64,000 bases of DNA from Acarospora socialis (lineage: Eukaryota > Ascomycota > Lecanoromycetes > Acarosporales > Acarosporaceae): contig JAMYGW020000012.1 in assembly GCA_025617375.2 (NCBI GenBank), forward strand, positions 1,240,001 to 1,304,000, in the 5' to 3' direction. A program made the position numbers and the translations under genes. Under the pieces are notes generated by a model, which saw only the letters and a list, made by a program, of their open reading frames with translations, did not search any database and had not been told where the DNA came from. Positions 32,301 to 45,065 of the stretch are shown here, piece by piece; the first letter of the stretch is position 1, and each line of letters begins with the position of its first letter.

Positions 32301-34243
32301 TTGCTTCTCGGTGCTCCTGGTGTGGGAAAGATCCCGTTGGTTCTTGGCGGCGGAGCTTGCTGTTGAGGCGGGGGTCCAGGGGTAGCCTGTGCTATTGACG
32401 CACGGGGTAGTTTGGACCCGGGACCACTAGGAGCGGGGCCATTCGCCATGACAGGATCCTGACCTCTACCAAAAGAGGTCGGGCCTGCCATGGTGCTTTC
32501 CCGTGGCCCGCTGGCCGTTCTCTTTGGACCTTCGGGAGGCCCATGAGATCCGTCCCGTGATAGCAAAGCTCTACTCTGTGGAATGCCACTCTTCTCACCA
32601 CCACTCGGTCTTCGATTCCCTAGGACTCTTTCGCCAGCAGGCGTCTGCTGAATTTGTTGGTCGTTGGGATATCTGATTTTCATAGTATCCAAAACATATA
32701 CCAAACTCAACTCGCTTGGGTCTCGAGGTGCAGAACTCGGCTCGCCAGCCAGGACGACGATCTGCTTGCCATATGCGGTCATGCTATGTCCGGATCGAGG
32801 GGACGGTGCTGGTCCCATATTCTGGAAAGTGTACCACCTTCTTGATGTGATGCGGAAGGCGGCAAGGTCACCAAGATCAGTGCCTTCCTCAGTCCGGCCC
32901 CCAAAAATGTACATGACATCGTTGACGAGAGCTGCCGAGTGACCTTCACGAGGAGCCGGTATGTATCCAATGCAATCCAGCTGCGACCATACATTGAAGC
33001 GGGGGTCGTACGTCCACACGTCGTTGAACCATTGCACCCCATTTGTACCACCAAATCTACGACAGTCAACTTTGACGTTGCATTGCGATCTCAACAAGTT
33101 ACGGGGTTGACTTACAGGTAGAGCTTCTCGTTGTAACTGACTACGGTATGATTGGTCCTAGCCGGTGGGACTTGACCTGGCGGAGGCCCTCCGTTATCAG
33201 CAGTTTGTATCAGCATCTCCCACTGGCTTCCGGAAACCTGCAAAGCGTTGAGATCGAAAGCAATCAGGTCGTTGAAGAAATAGCCCTCCACCTGCCCTCC
33301 AAACACATAGATTTTGGAGCCAAGGATGTTGAGCGTGTGACCATATCTCCCAGAAGGCCTCGGTCCCGGGGGAACTGCTCTGGACCACTGACGTGTAGCT
33401 GTATTATGTCAATATGAATCTGGGCGGTTGGGAATCACGCTCAACATACAAGTATTTAGCAAATAGAGTGTGTCGTCCAAGACATCCCTATCGTCACTCT
33501 TAGTGTCACCTCCGAACACTATGAACGCGTTGCCAGCGAGAAGGCTTGCGTGTCCGACTCGGGGCCCTGGCCCCTCTGAATGAGTAGGGACCGGGTAACA
33601 TGCTAGACTACCCCCACCGGCTTCGACCATCCATAAGTCGCCCTTGACTGTTGATCCATCGACCAGACCACCCATAAGATATACATCGCCCTCTTTCGAA
33701 GACAGAGAGTTGACTGCAGCACCATATCGAGGGAAAGGGCTCGGAACCGATGTGGTGAAGGTCAGACGGCGTTGCGACCATGGATAGGGAGATGCACTAG
33801 GGTTGTTGGCCGATGGAGGTCCATTTGGAGGGTTGCGATATAACTAGTGAAACCAATTAGCAAGACGAGCAGACTCTCATAGACATGCCAATCGGTAATG
33901 TTCGATCGTATCCAGCATTCAAGATCAAACCCGAAGTTACATGATGGCCTCAGAGTATCGAACAAACACTATATCAACTCACTTGAGATTCTTGCTCGGA
34001 TCGATCTCTTGATCCGGAGCCGTGCTCGGGACTAGGTGTACCAGGCCCCCCGAGTGAATTTAGGGAGTTATTGACGCTGCTGCTGGGTGTCGTCTGAACC
34101 GGGCCACCCGCTCTCTCTTTCTCTTTAATCCCATTGACGGTCGGAATTGATGACTTGACTCCTTCTGAAGTGTGGATGTCTCTGTTCGCGGGGGGCAATG
34201 CATTGTTGCTTTGACTTTTCTTCGATTTGAACAGGAAGGCCAT
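29375..34243 (-). CDS. Kelch-repeat, coiled-coil polarity protein (Tea1/Kel1/KelA type)
   Basis: Four exons (33983-34243, 33450-33843, 33116-33398, 29375-33056) give 1539 residues. The N-terminus MAFLFKSKKSQSNNALPP is typical of the filamentous-fungal family. Kelch repeats fill residues about 110-450, with blade signatures LMGGLVDGSTVKGDLW, IVFGGDT, IYVFGGQVEGYFFNDL, LFGGTNGVQWFNDVW and MYIFGGRTEEGTDLGDL. A long Ser/Pro-rich linker follows, then coiled-coil heptads of Glu/Gln/Arg/Leu from about residue 700 to near the C-terminus. Tea1-like proteins ride on microtubule plus ends to cell tips and recruit polarity factors; they partner with Tea4/formins. The modules here fit that role. Size is as expected. 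The three introns all lie in the N-terminal third. Confidence 0.93.
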
Positions 34244-35969
34244 GACTGATAATTCGAGGCCCCGTGGGGTGTCCTGCCCTATCGAAAGGTTGCACAAGGC
34301 CTATAGGCCAACAGGATGATGACTATTGAATTGCGCAACGCTATGAAACCGGCAGTGAGCGACAGCCGGGAAGGGATATAGCCAAGCGGTTGGGTCGTGG
34401 TCGGAGCATAAGATGCAAGCTCAGCGTGAAGCGCATTGGGTGGCAAGGAAATATAATCGCAATTAATGTCGAAGAGAAGATATAGACACCCGGCGAAAGG
34501 TGGTCGGTCAGTGTTGCGACAGGAAGGGCGGGTTGGAGTTGGGTTGGTTGAAAGTCAGGTCGGTCCCAAAACTGTCGTTCCTGCCTTGGCGAGATCCCGT
34601 TCCTGGCTATAACTAATAAGCGACGTCCAGAAAGGAGTACGAGTAACTAAGGTACTGTACAGTAACTCGGATTTTCGCTATGACTGAGAGTTAAAAAATG
34701 CTCCGCAATCGCAAAGATAGGCGGTGGGAACTGAGGGAGAATTGGGATAAATCCGTTAATATGCACGAGGAACGAAGGAAAAAAGAGTGCACGAGACAAA
34801 ATAATGATCACGCATTGCAATTGGGCAGGCTTGCCCTTTGTCGGCTGTTTCAAGTTCTTTTAAGGGGCAACTTCGTGCATAAGGTAAGGTCTTAGGGAGA
34901 TATAAAGTCAAGTCAACCGACTTTTTGGCTCTGGATGCAGGAGTCTACTCAATGAATTATTATTATCTTATGGTAAAGGTAGTTTAGGAATAATCAAGCT
35001 TCTTCATGTACCTTAGGGCATTGCTTGCTCGAACCTGTTACGGAGGCTGGCAAACTCGACTCCTTGATTACATAACGTATGCAGTGTCAATTCACTCTCT
35101 CTTCAGGGGTTGAGGCTCAAGTTGTATCTCAGTAGTGGACGAGTTAGGTGCCTTCCCTTATTGGCTTGACAAGGATGAATGAGAAGGAAACTAACTGTCA
35201 TTCCTTAATCGATAAGACTTGGCGATGATGTGAGCTGGTGCTTAACCCCACTACGCAGTCACAGCTGTGCATGATGACAACGCTCTCCCTCGGGAGGTAG
35301 AGACTGCTACGATCTTTCAGATATATCCGCCAGCCTAATGTATCCCGTCCATATTGAGCAGAATTGAGCAATGTTGAGTCAAGCTCAACAACGGAGATTC
35401 CAAATACTGCAGTTCATACTGCCACTGACTGGCCAGGAGAGCTATCATCTTCCTCTTATTGGTGTCGGTAGACACAAGGAAGACGTTTGTAGGTTCTGCC
35501 TACGAATAATCTTGTGCATAACTGTCCTATCAATGACAGTCACTGTTCCTGAGGATCTTGAACCCTACAGTCTCAAAGTGCAAGGGCAAACGGCAAACTC
35601 CGTATACTGCGTTCCGGAACGACGGGGCACAGTCATTCGAGTTGTGTAAGTGAAGCTACCTTACTCTACATCATGGAGTAAAGGTCCGCTTCCACAGTCT
35701 GCCCGTTCCTTCTCCGAGGCATACATGGTAAAGATTTCTTTGATTTCTGTGTTCGAAGCTTGAGATGGCTGGTGCGCACATACGTCTTACTCTGCACCTT
35801 TACAGTACTGGAACAACTTCCCACGAGGCGGTTGCATAACATTGAGAAGCTGTCATACATCTGTCAGCTCAACATCACTTTCGAAGCTCTAATATCAAGG
35901 CCCGAAGGAGCGCAACTTTCTATTCTTAAAGCAAATGTCTGCGCTCTCACGCGCGCATGAGCGGGAAGA
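34244..35969. other. divergent promoter region of Kelch protein and Raptor genes
   Basis: This 1.73-kb region lies between two divergent genes for large proteins. Short open frames such as 35371-35649 have no domain. A GCCAAGCGGTT string near 34381 looks like a tRNA D-arm, but no anticodon or T arm follows. No repeat is seen. Confidence 0.4.
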
Positions 35970-38900
35970 ATGACTGCAGTCACCCTCTCACCGCATCAGC
36001 TCGCAAATTTACAGCAACAACACCAAGGTCTGCCAGGAACAAACAATCCGTCTAGAACGAGAGCTCCGACAACACAGGTAAATCGAGCTGCATCCTTTCA
36101 CAGCTCCGATCATGCCAATGAGCGACCAGCGGCGATGGAAGTGTCGGCGGGACAAACGGAGAATCGACAATATAAGACATCCAGCCAGGCCAGCCGAAAA
36201 GTACCCTCCGAAGCCACTTCTCAAGAGGTGAATCAGTCACAAGTCACCCTTAGTAATCGATCCAATGTGCAGAAAGGCTCGGGCGCACAGGAATCAAGCT
36301 CGTCGTCGTCTACATCTGAGAACCAAAGCCAACGAGGATTTAAACAAACGATGGCGGAGCATGAAAACTCTCGACTGGATGTGGCGTCAGGTATAAAGAA
36401 AGATGACTTGCATGTAGCGCATTTGGTGGAAGTTCCTCAAGGAACCACCGAAGTGGAAGCCATATCAAGTAGAGGTAGCAACGGCCACGGAAGACGCAAA
36501 CAGCTGGCAAGGGCCAAGAGTGACCTGGGCCCCAGGGGACCGAGTCCGACGGACATAGACACAACTACAGAGGAAGAAAACTGGGAGTTGAGACACGGAT
36601 GGGAGGACCAGTATAATTCCATGGATTACTTATCCATCTTGACATCGGTCAGTAGACACATACATCGAACGCTCGCGTCTGAAGCAAAGTGACCGGCACA
36701 AACTGTGAGGGGAAGTACTAAACTCTCTGTATCATAGACCTTCTACATGTACTACACCGACAAGCGACATGAAACTGGCGGAATTCCAAAAGCGGACACA
36801 TATCCACTGCAAGAATGGCGAATGCGAGATCGTCTGAAGACAGTCTCGGCCGCCCTAGCCATCTGTCTCAACATTGGGGTAGATCCACCAGACGTAGTGA
36901 AAACAAACCCAACAGCAAAGCTCGAATGCTGGATCGATCCCATGACCCCTACCACCGCTGCGCCCAAAGTCATGGAGCAGATCGGCAAGAAGCTTCAGGA
37001 GCAGTACGAGAGTCTCAGCATCCGCACAAGGTACAAACAATATCTAGATCCATCAAACGAGGAAACCAAGAAGTTTTGCATCTCTCTACGTCGCAATGCC
37101 AAGGACGAACGAATACTTTTCCACTACAATGGTCATGGCGTCCCATTACCGACGCCGTCTGGCGAAATGTGGGTTTTCAACAAAAACTACACGCAATACA
37201 TACCTATCTCGTTATCTGACATCCAGTCTTGGTTGATCTCGCCTTGTCTCTATGTCTTTGACTGTTCTCACGCTGGCAACATAATACATAACTTTGATCG
37301 CTCCATCGAGAAACATGAGCTCGAGAACCTCGAGGCTCGGCAGAAGGATCCTAATGCACAAGTCCAGAGCTATACCGACAATATCCTGCTTGCAGCATGT
37401 GGCAGGACCGAATCGTTGCCGACCAATCCAGAACTACCTGCGGATCTTTTTACGTGCTGTCTCACCACTCCTATTGAAATTGCACTTAGATTCTTCGTTC
37501 TGCAAAACCCACTTCCGAGTACTATTACGTTGAAGGACCTCAAGAAGGTACCAGGTCGCTTGCAAGAGCGGAGAACTCCACTTGGAGAACTCAATTGGAT
37601 CTTCACTGCAATCACTGACACCATTGCTTGGAACTTACTGCCACGTCCGTTGTTCAAGAAACTGTTCAGGCAAGATCTGATGGTTGCGGCACTCTTCCGC
37701 AACTTCCTGCTCAGCGAACGGATTATGAGAACACATCATTGTCATCCAATGTCCCAGCCCCAGCTGCCTGAAACCCACAACCATCCGTTGTGGCAAAGCT
37801 GGGACTTGGCCGTCGAGATGGTCCTGGCCCAGCTCCCGGCCATGCTCCACAGCCAAGAAGGCGGGCCACACTATGAGTACCAGCACTCGACTTTCTTCTC
37901 GGAGCAGCTTACCGCGTTTGACGTCTATCTTTCACAGGGAGCTGTGGCGCAGAAAGCACCCGATCAGCTGCCGATCGTGCTCCAGGTTCTGTTAAGCCAG
38001 GTGCATCGCCTTCGAGCTCTAATTCTGCTTAGCAAGTTCCTCGATCTCGGACCGTGGGCTGTCAACCTCGCCCTTAGCATTGGCATCTTCCCTTATGTGT
38101 TGAAGCTTCTGCAATCGGCTGCTCAAGAGTTGAAGCCCGTAATGGTCTTTATCTGGGCTCGCATTTTAGCGGTGGACCCGACCTGCCAAACTGACCTGCT
38201 GAAGGATAACGGATATCAATATTTCATCAGCATCTTGAGCCCCACATCCGGAATCCCCATAGCGAACGCCAATGAGCACCGGGCTATGTGCGCCTTCATA
38301 ATTGCGATGTTTTGCAAGGACTTCCATCAGGGACAAGTTGTCTGCCTTTCACCTGAGCTCCTCGATGGATGCCTTAAGCATCTCGAAGACGAAAACCCGT
38401 TGTTGAGACATTGGTCGTGTTTGTGCATCAGCATGCTCTGGCTAGACTACAACGATGCCAAATGGGCTGGCATAAAGTCTAAAGCCTATGAGACGCTGTG
38501 TCGGATGGCCCTCGACCCTGTTCCAGAGGTTCGAGCTGCGATGCTGCATGCATTAACAAGCTTTCTCGGAATCCCGGATTTGACCGATCAAATCGCTCGA
38601 GCCGAGGAATGGATTGCTACATCTGTCATGGTAATGACTTCCGACGCGAGCAGCATGGTTCGAAGTGAGCTGCTCGTCTTTTTCTCCACATTCGTCAAGC
38701 GATATCAAAACAAATTTGTCGTGGCGGCGTACGAGCACATACTGGAGGAGAAGGAGAACCTACAGCATCCACAGCTTGATAACGTGTCACCGAGAAAAGC
38801 GTATGGTGGTCTCACATCCAGGCAGCATCCCCAAGACAGACAACATCAAACTTCAACGCATGAGATTCTGCATGGGACTTTGTTTGCGTCCATATGGAAG

Positions 38901-40834
38901 CATCTTTTCATCTTGACTGTGGATCCACACCCTGAGATCGCGGCCAATGCGGACATTATCGTGGACTATGTTCACAATGCTCTCCTGCAGTCTCCTTTAA
39001 GCACTTCGGCACAACCAGTGATAGACGACGTAGTGCGACTCTCTCGACGGCCTGTGCCTCTCAACCTACCAAAGGCAGAAGCCGTACCATATCATAGCGA
39101 ACCCACTACGTCGCCCACGTCTCAGATGAGTTCTAAGCACCAAGGATATCTATCGCTGGGGATCAAGCGAACCGCAAGCGTGGCCGCTTCACTGAAGAAT
39201 ATTGCTTTTGGTGGGCAGACGCATGGTGAGGGTAGACCAGCATCCCCGCAACGCATTCTGCCTGCAAAGTCGTCACACAACCCGACCAGGCTCTCCGGCC
39301 CTCCACGAGCAAGGACACCGGCTGAATGGACTCGTCCTCCCGAGGACAATGACCAAACGGTAGCCGGTACAGGGTATCATCAGGCAAAAGTCCCCGTCTC
39401 GCGGGGTTTCAAAGCTCGAAATGTAAAGGAAACCCCTGTTCTTCCACTACGCAGTCGCTTCTTCGAATGGTCTACCGAGGTGAGTTCTATTGGATTGAAT
39501 GTCCCTCCGTGCACACGACTTACTCTCTTCGTAGTACTTTAGGGAACCTCAAATGAAACCCAACGAGCCCGAAGAACCCGGCAGTGCGGATTACAATCAG
39601 CGACTCTGGCGTCGCGTGCGCAATGAGAAGATGTTAGCCGCTACTCAGCCTCAAAAGGCACTCGCAGGCGCTAGTCGGTGGGATACAAGTGTGGGTTTCT
39701 TCAACAACGGCAGCCAGCCGGTGAAATTGTGTTTCCATCAATTCGAAGATCATCTGGTGGCGGCTGATGACAGGGATAGTGTTTGGTGAGTTCAAAACAG
39801 AGCACGATTGACGGTCAAGTGGCTAAATTATTTCTAGTATTTGGGATTGGAAGCAACAGGTACGGCTTAACCGGTTCTCGAACGGTAATCCGAAGGGATC
39901 AAAGATCAACGAAGCCCGCTTCATCAACGAGGATGATCAAGCTTTGCTTATGACAGGATCTTCAGACGGAGTAATAAAGGTATTTCGAAATTACAATTCA
40001 CAGAAACAAGTAGAGTTAGTTTCAGCGTTCCGCGCGTTGACGGACCTCATACCAAGCAACAAAAATGCCGGTATTGTCTTTGACTGGCAGCAAGGGCAAG
40101 GCAAGGTACTTGTGGCTGGGGATGTCAAGGTTATCAAAGTATGGAATGCTGCAACAGAGATCTGTACCAATGTAGGTAACCAACATCCTTGTACCCTAAG
40201 GCATTTTCTGATAAACACTAGGATATTCCTGCTCGGTCCGGGTCATGCGTCACATCTCTGACATTTGACCAAGTCGCGGGTAATGTTTTCGTCGCCGGTT
40301 TCGGTGATGGAGCTGTACGTGTATACGATCAACGGCTCAAGCCGGTCAATGCCATGGTCCAGGTCTGGAAGGAACACAAGCAATGGATCACCAACGTCCA
40401 CATGCAGCGCGGTGGCCTCCGAGAGCTTGTCAGCGGCAGCCGTAACGGCGAGATCAAACTATGGGATATCCGTATGGCCGCACCTTTAAGGACTATCAGG
40501 GCTACAAGAGATACCTTGAGAAGTCTCAGTGTACATGAGCATGCGCCAGTCTTCGCGACGTAAGTCTTAATCACCGCCACAGTCGACCTACGATTTGACA
40601 CTGACCTCTGAATTCGTACACAGGGGCTCTGAGAAGCACAAGATCAACGTCTTTAATGTTAATGGTGCCTTCCTCAACAGCATCGAACCATATTCGAGCT
40701 TCTTGCAGCACAGCCGCTCAAACCCTATCTCGACCACTGCCTTTCATCCCCATCGCATGATGCTGGCTTGCTCTGCGCTTTACGATAATCATATCAATCT
40801 GTTCACCTGCGAGGATCGGAGGCACGCAGACTGA
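35970..40834 (+). CDS. KOG1: TORC1 subunit Raptor/Kog1
   Basis: Six exons (35970-36647, 36738-39479, 39535-39785, 39838-40171, 40222-40559, 40624-40834) give 1517 residues. A disordered Gln/Ser-rich N-terminus of about 210 residues is followed by the Raptor conserved domain, a caspase-like fold, from YYTDKRHETGGIPKADTYPLQEWR. Its HYNGHGVPLPTPSGEMWVFN holds His359 and DCSHAGNI holds Cys402, the positions of the caspase dyad. Helical HEAT-like repeats (RVLLSQVHRLRALILLSKFLDLGPWAV and later) come next, and WD40 blades form the C-terminus (IWDWKQQ, KVIKVWNA, ELVSGSRNGEIKLWDIRM). Raptor recruits substrates to TORC1 at the vacuole. Raptor is not known to be a protease. All introns are 49-90 nt. Identification is certain. 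Confidence 0.97.
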
Positions 40835-41496
40835 CGCTAAGGTAGTACTTTGGTTCCATTGATGGGTTCGTCACCTTTGCCTCCTCATTGAGGTGTAATG
40901 ACTTGCATGGTTGGAAAGCGGGACAGTATGGAGTTGGAAGTAATATGGTAATGGCGAAGGTCCTAATGAGCGGTGCCAGTCTTAGAGTAGGAGTCTCTCT
41001 CTGCGCATTTGACTGGTTTTCGGTTTGTCTAACTAGTCAGGGCATTTAGCTTGTATTTGATGGGTACGGAGGCTTGTTCAGTGTCACCTTTCAGCACGCC
41101 TACAGCACCAGCATCGGTGGAGCATTGGCGGGAATGAACAATCTGGGATCCACAACAGCGTGCAATGATATACTGCTTTCGAATACTCATGACTGATTTG
41201 CAGTGACTATCTAGTATCTCGCGTGATCGGAAATGCTCTCCACTTTGAATGTAAAGTGATTCTACATGGATTTCATCCTGTTCTGTAAGACACAACATAC
41301 CATCCGAGGTTACTATTAGGGCTCAAAGTCAGTATTATATAAGGTGATCTTGTTAAAATACACCGCTAGTGACTCATGATCCAGTAGCTGTAAGTTAACT
41401 GGTAAACAACCGCCGAAAAGTAGGCCCGTCACTTTGGGTTATCGATTGCAGGAACACACCCCACTACAGCTCCGCCTTTGTCTTTGACCAAGCACC
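40835..41496. other. intergenic spacer
   Basis: This holds the 3' flank of the Raptor gene and the promoter of the aspartyl-tRNA synthetase gene, 662 bp. No further gene is seen; a minus-strand open frame at 41029-41298 has no domain. Confidence 0.4.
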
Positions 41497-43209
41497 ATGG
41501 CTTCACAAGAAATACCGGAACGGCCCAAGGCTGAAGGCCAGGAGGGCGAAGGGAGTGCTCCAAGCAAGAATGCGCTGAAGAAAGCGCAGAAGGAGAAAGA
41601 AAAGGCAGAAAAAGCAGCAAAACGGAAAGAGCAGGAACAACAGGAGCGTGCCAAAGCTGAAGCCAACGACACCGCAAAAGAGTTATACGGCGCTCTACCA
41701 GAAGATCCAGCTTCCGCAGGCCCACCACCCTGTGATATCAACGAACTCAAGTCCATAGAGCCTGGCAGTGTGATCACCATCAGGGCACGTGTTCACAATG
41801 CAAGGGTCCAGTCAGCGAAGCTCGCCTTTCTTGTTCTACGTCAGAGGACGGAGACTATTCAGGCCGTTGTCACCGAGGGCGGCGGCCAGGGCGTTACCAG
41901 GCAGATGGTGAAGTGGGCGGGAGGAATCAATGCTGAATCTATCGTCCGAGTTACCGGTGTCGTCAAACATCCGAAGGATCCGGTTCACTCGACCACTTTG
42001 AGCAATCTGGAGATTCACATCGAACGCATCTATATGGTTTCCGAAGCTGCCCAGCAGTTACCGATGCAGGTCAAGGACGCAATGAAAGCTCCTCCAGAAG
42101 CTGGCAGTCAAGAAGAAGGGCAAACCGATGCTGAAGGGACGCCTATTGTGACGTTGAACACTAGGTTAAACAACCGTATCTTGGACTTGAGAACGCCAAG
42201 CAATCAGGCCATATTTGCCATCAACAGCGGAGTATGCGAGCTCTTCTGCAGATATATGCGACAGCATGGATCTGTACAAATTCAAACGCCCAAAATGCTT
42301 GGCACCGCCACGGAAGGAGGTAGTAATGTCTTTACAGTCAGTTACTTCGAGACGAAGGCGTTTCTGGCCCAAAGTCCGCAGCTACATAAGCAGATGTGCA
42401 TTGCAGGAGATATGAAGAGTGTTTTCGAGGTTGCGCCAGTCTTCCGGGCCGAGAACAGCAACACACACAGGCATATGACGGAGGTGAGAATGCTGGCTTC
42501 AAAACTTGACTCTTTTGGAGACTGACACGGGTTCTAGTTTACGGGCCTTGATTTTGAGATGGAGTTCGAGAACCACTACCATGAAGTCCTTGACTTCGCA
42601 GAGGATTTGATTGTTTATATGATCAAGGGATTGCAAAAAGAGTATAGCAAGGACATTGCCATCGTTCAGCGAGAATACCCGACGGCAGGCGACTTCAAGC
42701 TGCCCGAGGACGGCAAGGCCTTACGATTAACGTTTGCAGAAGGCGTCAAATTGTTGACCGAAGCCGGTGTCGAGCAGTCAGAATTCGAGGATCTATCCAC
42801 AGCCAACGAGAAACAACTGGGCAAACTGATCCGAGAAAAGCACGGCACTGATTTTTATGTTCTCGACAAATTCCCTCTAGCCGCTCGACCATTCTACACG
42901 ATGCCTTGTCCCGAGAACCCTAGACTATCCAACTCTTACGACTTCTTCATGCGCGGTGAAGAGATCATGTCCGGAGCGCAACGTGTCCATGACGTCCATC
43001 TTCTGGCGGAGCGCATGAGAAACAATGACCCGCCACTCAACCCAGATGCGGAGGGTTTCAAAGACTATGTGAACGCCTTTCGCTACGGCTGTCCGCCACA
43101 CGCTGGCGGAGGTATGGGGCTCAATAGGATCACGCAATTTTTCTTGGGATTGTCGAACATCAGGATGGCTACTCCATTCCCTCGAGATCCGCAGCGACTT
43201 CGGCCTTAG
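41497..43209 (+). CDS. DPS1: cytosolic aspartyl-tRNA synthetase
   Basis: Two exons (41497-42483, 42538-43209) give 552 residues. A Lys/Glu/Ala-rich N-terminal helix (ALKKAQKEKEKAEKAAKRKEQ), typical of eukaryotic cytosolic AspRS, precedes an OB-fold anticodon-binding domain (TIRARVHNARVQSAKLAFLVLRQ). The class II core follows: PKMLGTATEGGSNVF and motif 2 FRAENSNTHRHMTEF, which the intron divides after Glu, then motif 3 GGGMGLNRITQFFLGL near the end. The C-terminus FPRDPQRLRP is the usual AspRS end. It charges tRNA-Asp in the cytosol. The absence of a presequence argues against mitochondrial use. Identification is certain. Confidence 0.97.
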
Positions 43210-43539
43210 AGACGCTGGTGAACCGGAACGCTGCTGCGCACCTTGTGATTCATACGGCTGGGCGTTGGGCGACTCCATCAGCTGTAGACATAGACATCTG
43301 AGTATGACCAATATTCTGATCAAAAGCTTGCCGCTTGTGGCCACATCTCAATGAGCGTGGAAGTAAATATAGGTCAATGAGACATTTAGGGAAAACCAAT
43401 CAAGTTATAAGCCCGCGTTGATTATGTTACGTAGTAGTCGACCTTGTTTGAACCTCACGTCAATTCTACCCTCACACTCGACTCATAATTCCTGTCACTT
43501 CCACACACCCCGTAGTACTTAAGACATAATCAATCTACA
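43210..43539. other. intergenic spacer
   Basis: A 330-bp spacer between two plus-strand genes. Nothing is recognised beyond terminator and promoter. Confidence 0.4.
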
Positions 43540-45065
43540 ATGGGTAAGAAGAGGAAGAACGCAGCAGCAACTTCGGACAACAGTCACTACAACAAACGTC
43601 AACGCCCATCCTATCACGAGAGAGATGAAGACGAGACATCGAGCCCATCAACCATTCAACCGCGAGTGGACCCTACCTATGGCCAACGCGGAGCTTTCCC
43701 CGGACTCGACGATGACGGCGACGAACTCTTCTACGGCCCCGCCAACGACGGGCTCGAATACCTCAAGATGGTCAGGTAAGCTAATCCTTCCCCACGCCGT
43801 TCTAGACCCGCAAGCTAAGGCACTCTCCCCCCGTTCCCAAGACCTCATCTAGACATTACCCGCTGATCGCTACCACCTCAATCAATCATAGATCCGAAGC
43901 CCGCAGCGTCCCCAACCTCCTCGTCGCGCCCAAAGCCGCATCCACCTCGCAGGACTCCACCACCCGCTACTCGGCCGCCCTCGACGAATCCCGAGGCTAC
44001 TACGCCGACGGCGCCTACACCGCCGCGCCGACCCTCGGTCCATCTATCCCTGCATCCAACCCCACCGGCCCAGACGACGAGCAAGACCCCCAAGAAGCAT
44101 ACTACGCCCGCCTCCGCCTGCGCTTCTCCCTCCTGCGCGCCACGCTCCGCTGCACACCGCCCGCGGAACGCATCGCCGCCCTCGACGACAACCACCCCAT
44201 CTCGCTGCCGGGCGGCTCGCAACACGCGTTCGCGACGTGGCGGCGGCTGCTGGCTACTACGGACCCCGTCCCGGCGCAGCTGGCGAGTCTGGATCATGGG
44301 AGCGTGTTGAGGGTGCTAGGGATTGTGACGAAGGAGTTGAAGAGGGAGAGGGGGGTGGGGAGGAGGGTTGGGGCGTGGGTGTGGGGGCTGTTGGGACGGT
44401 GTAGGGATGTGGGCGAGTGTGGGAGTGAGGAGGTGGGGGTGCTGAGGGAGTTGGGGAAGAGGGCGGTCTGGGTGCTTAGGGGGTGGAGGGAGGGGAGGGA
44501 TCAGGGGAGGGGCGGTGATGGGGTGGGGCGGTCGGACAGGCAGAGTGCGGAAGACGAAGAGGAGGGTGCAGATCAGATTGTGGAATATGATGAACATGGG
44601 GATGGATACGGGCAGGACGAAGATGGAGCTGCAAATCCGCAGCAGTCGCCCATCATAACCCGTAGCCTGGACGACGCACCTTGTGTCGGAATCGCCATGC
44701 CTGATACCATCGACACTTTCCCGCCACCTCTCCCTAACGCCAATCCTCTCGAAGGGCTGGACGCGCCAATCCCCGCACCAAAACAGTTCGTCCGCGACTC
44801 CGAGGCGGGAGACGTTAACACTCCCATCGAAGCTACAGCCAGCGACAACCCTGAAGCCGACACCGACGAGCTCGCAGCCGCCAAAGAGCGCATCCGAGCT
44901 CGACTGGAGGAGAGTGCGGATGCAACGCACGATGTCGATGACGAGGCGTCAGCGTCCGAGGACGTCACCTTCGCCACGCTAGACATGATCCTCACGGTCG
45001 TGGGAGAGTTCTACGGGCAGCGAGACCTATTGGAGTTTCGGGACCTGTGGGACGAGATATTTTGA
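43540..45065 (+). CDS. Gemin2/SIP1-like snRNP assembly protein
   Basis: Two exons (43540-43775, 43892-45065; 116-nt intron splitting an Arg codon) give 469 residues. The N-terminus is basic (MGKKRKNAA) and probably nuclear. DGLEYLKMVRSEARSVPNLLVAP is the Gemin2 family's conserved start (VRxEA...PNLLVAP), and a helical TPPAERIAALDDNHP segment and WRRLLATTDPVPAQLASLD follow, as in fungal homologues. The C-terminal helix EFYGQRDLLEFRDLWDE resembles the FDQRDLAD end of human Gemin2. With SMN, Gemin2 cradles Sm proteins during spliceosomal snRNP assembly. The middle (about 255-400) is an acidic, poorly conserved insertion. The gene has a marked GC and strand-composition switch: pyrimidine-rich before 44290, purine-rich after. 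Assignment by motif is good but not certain. Confidence 0.8.

Noticed and set aside
34370-34450. tRNA-like GCCAAGCGGTT (D-arm style)
   Set aside because: No T-arm or acceptor stem at the right distance.
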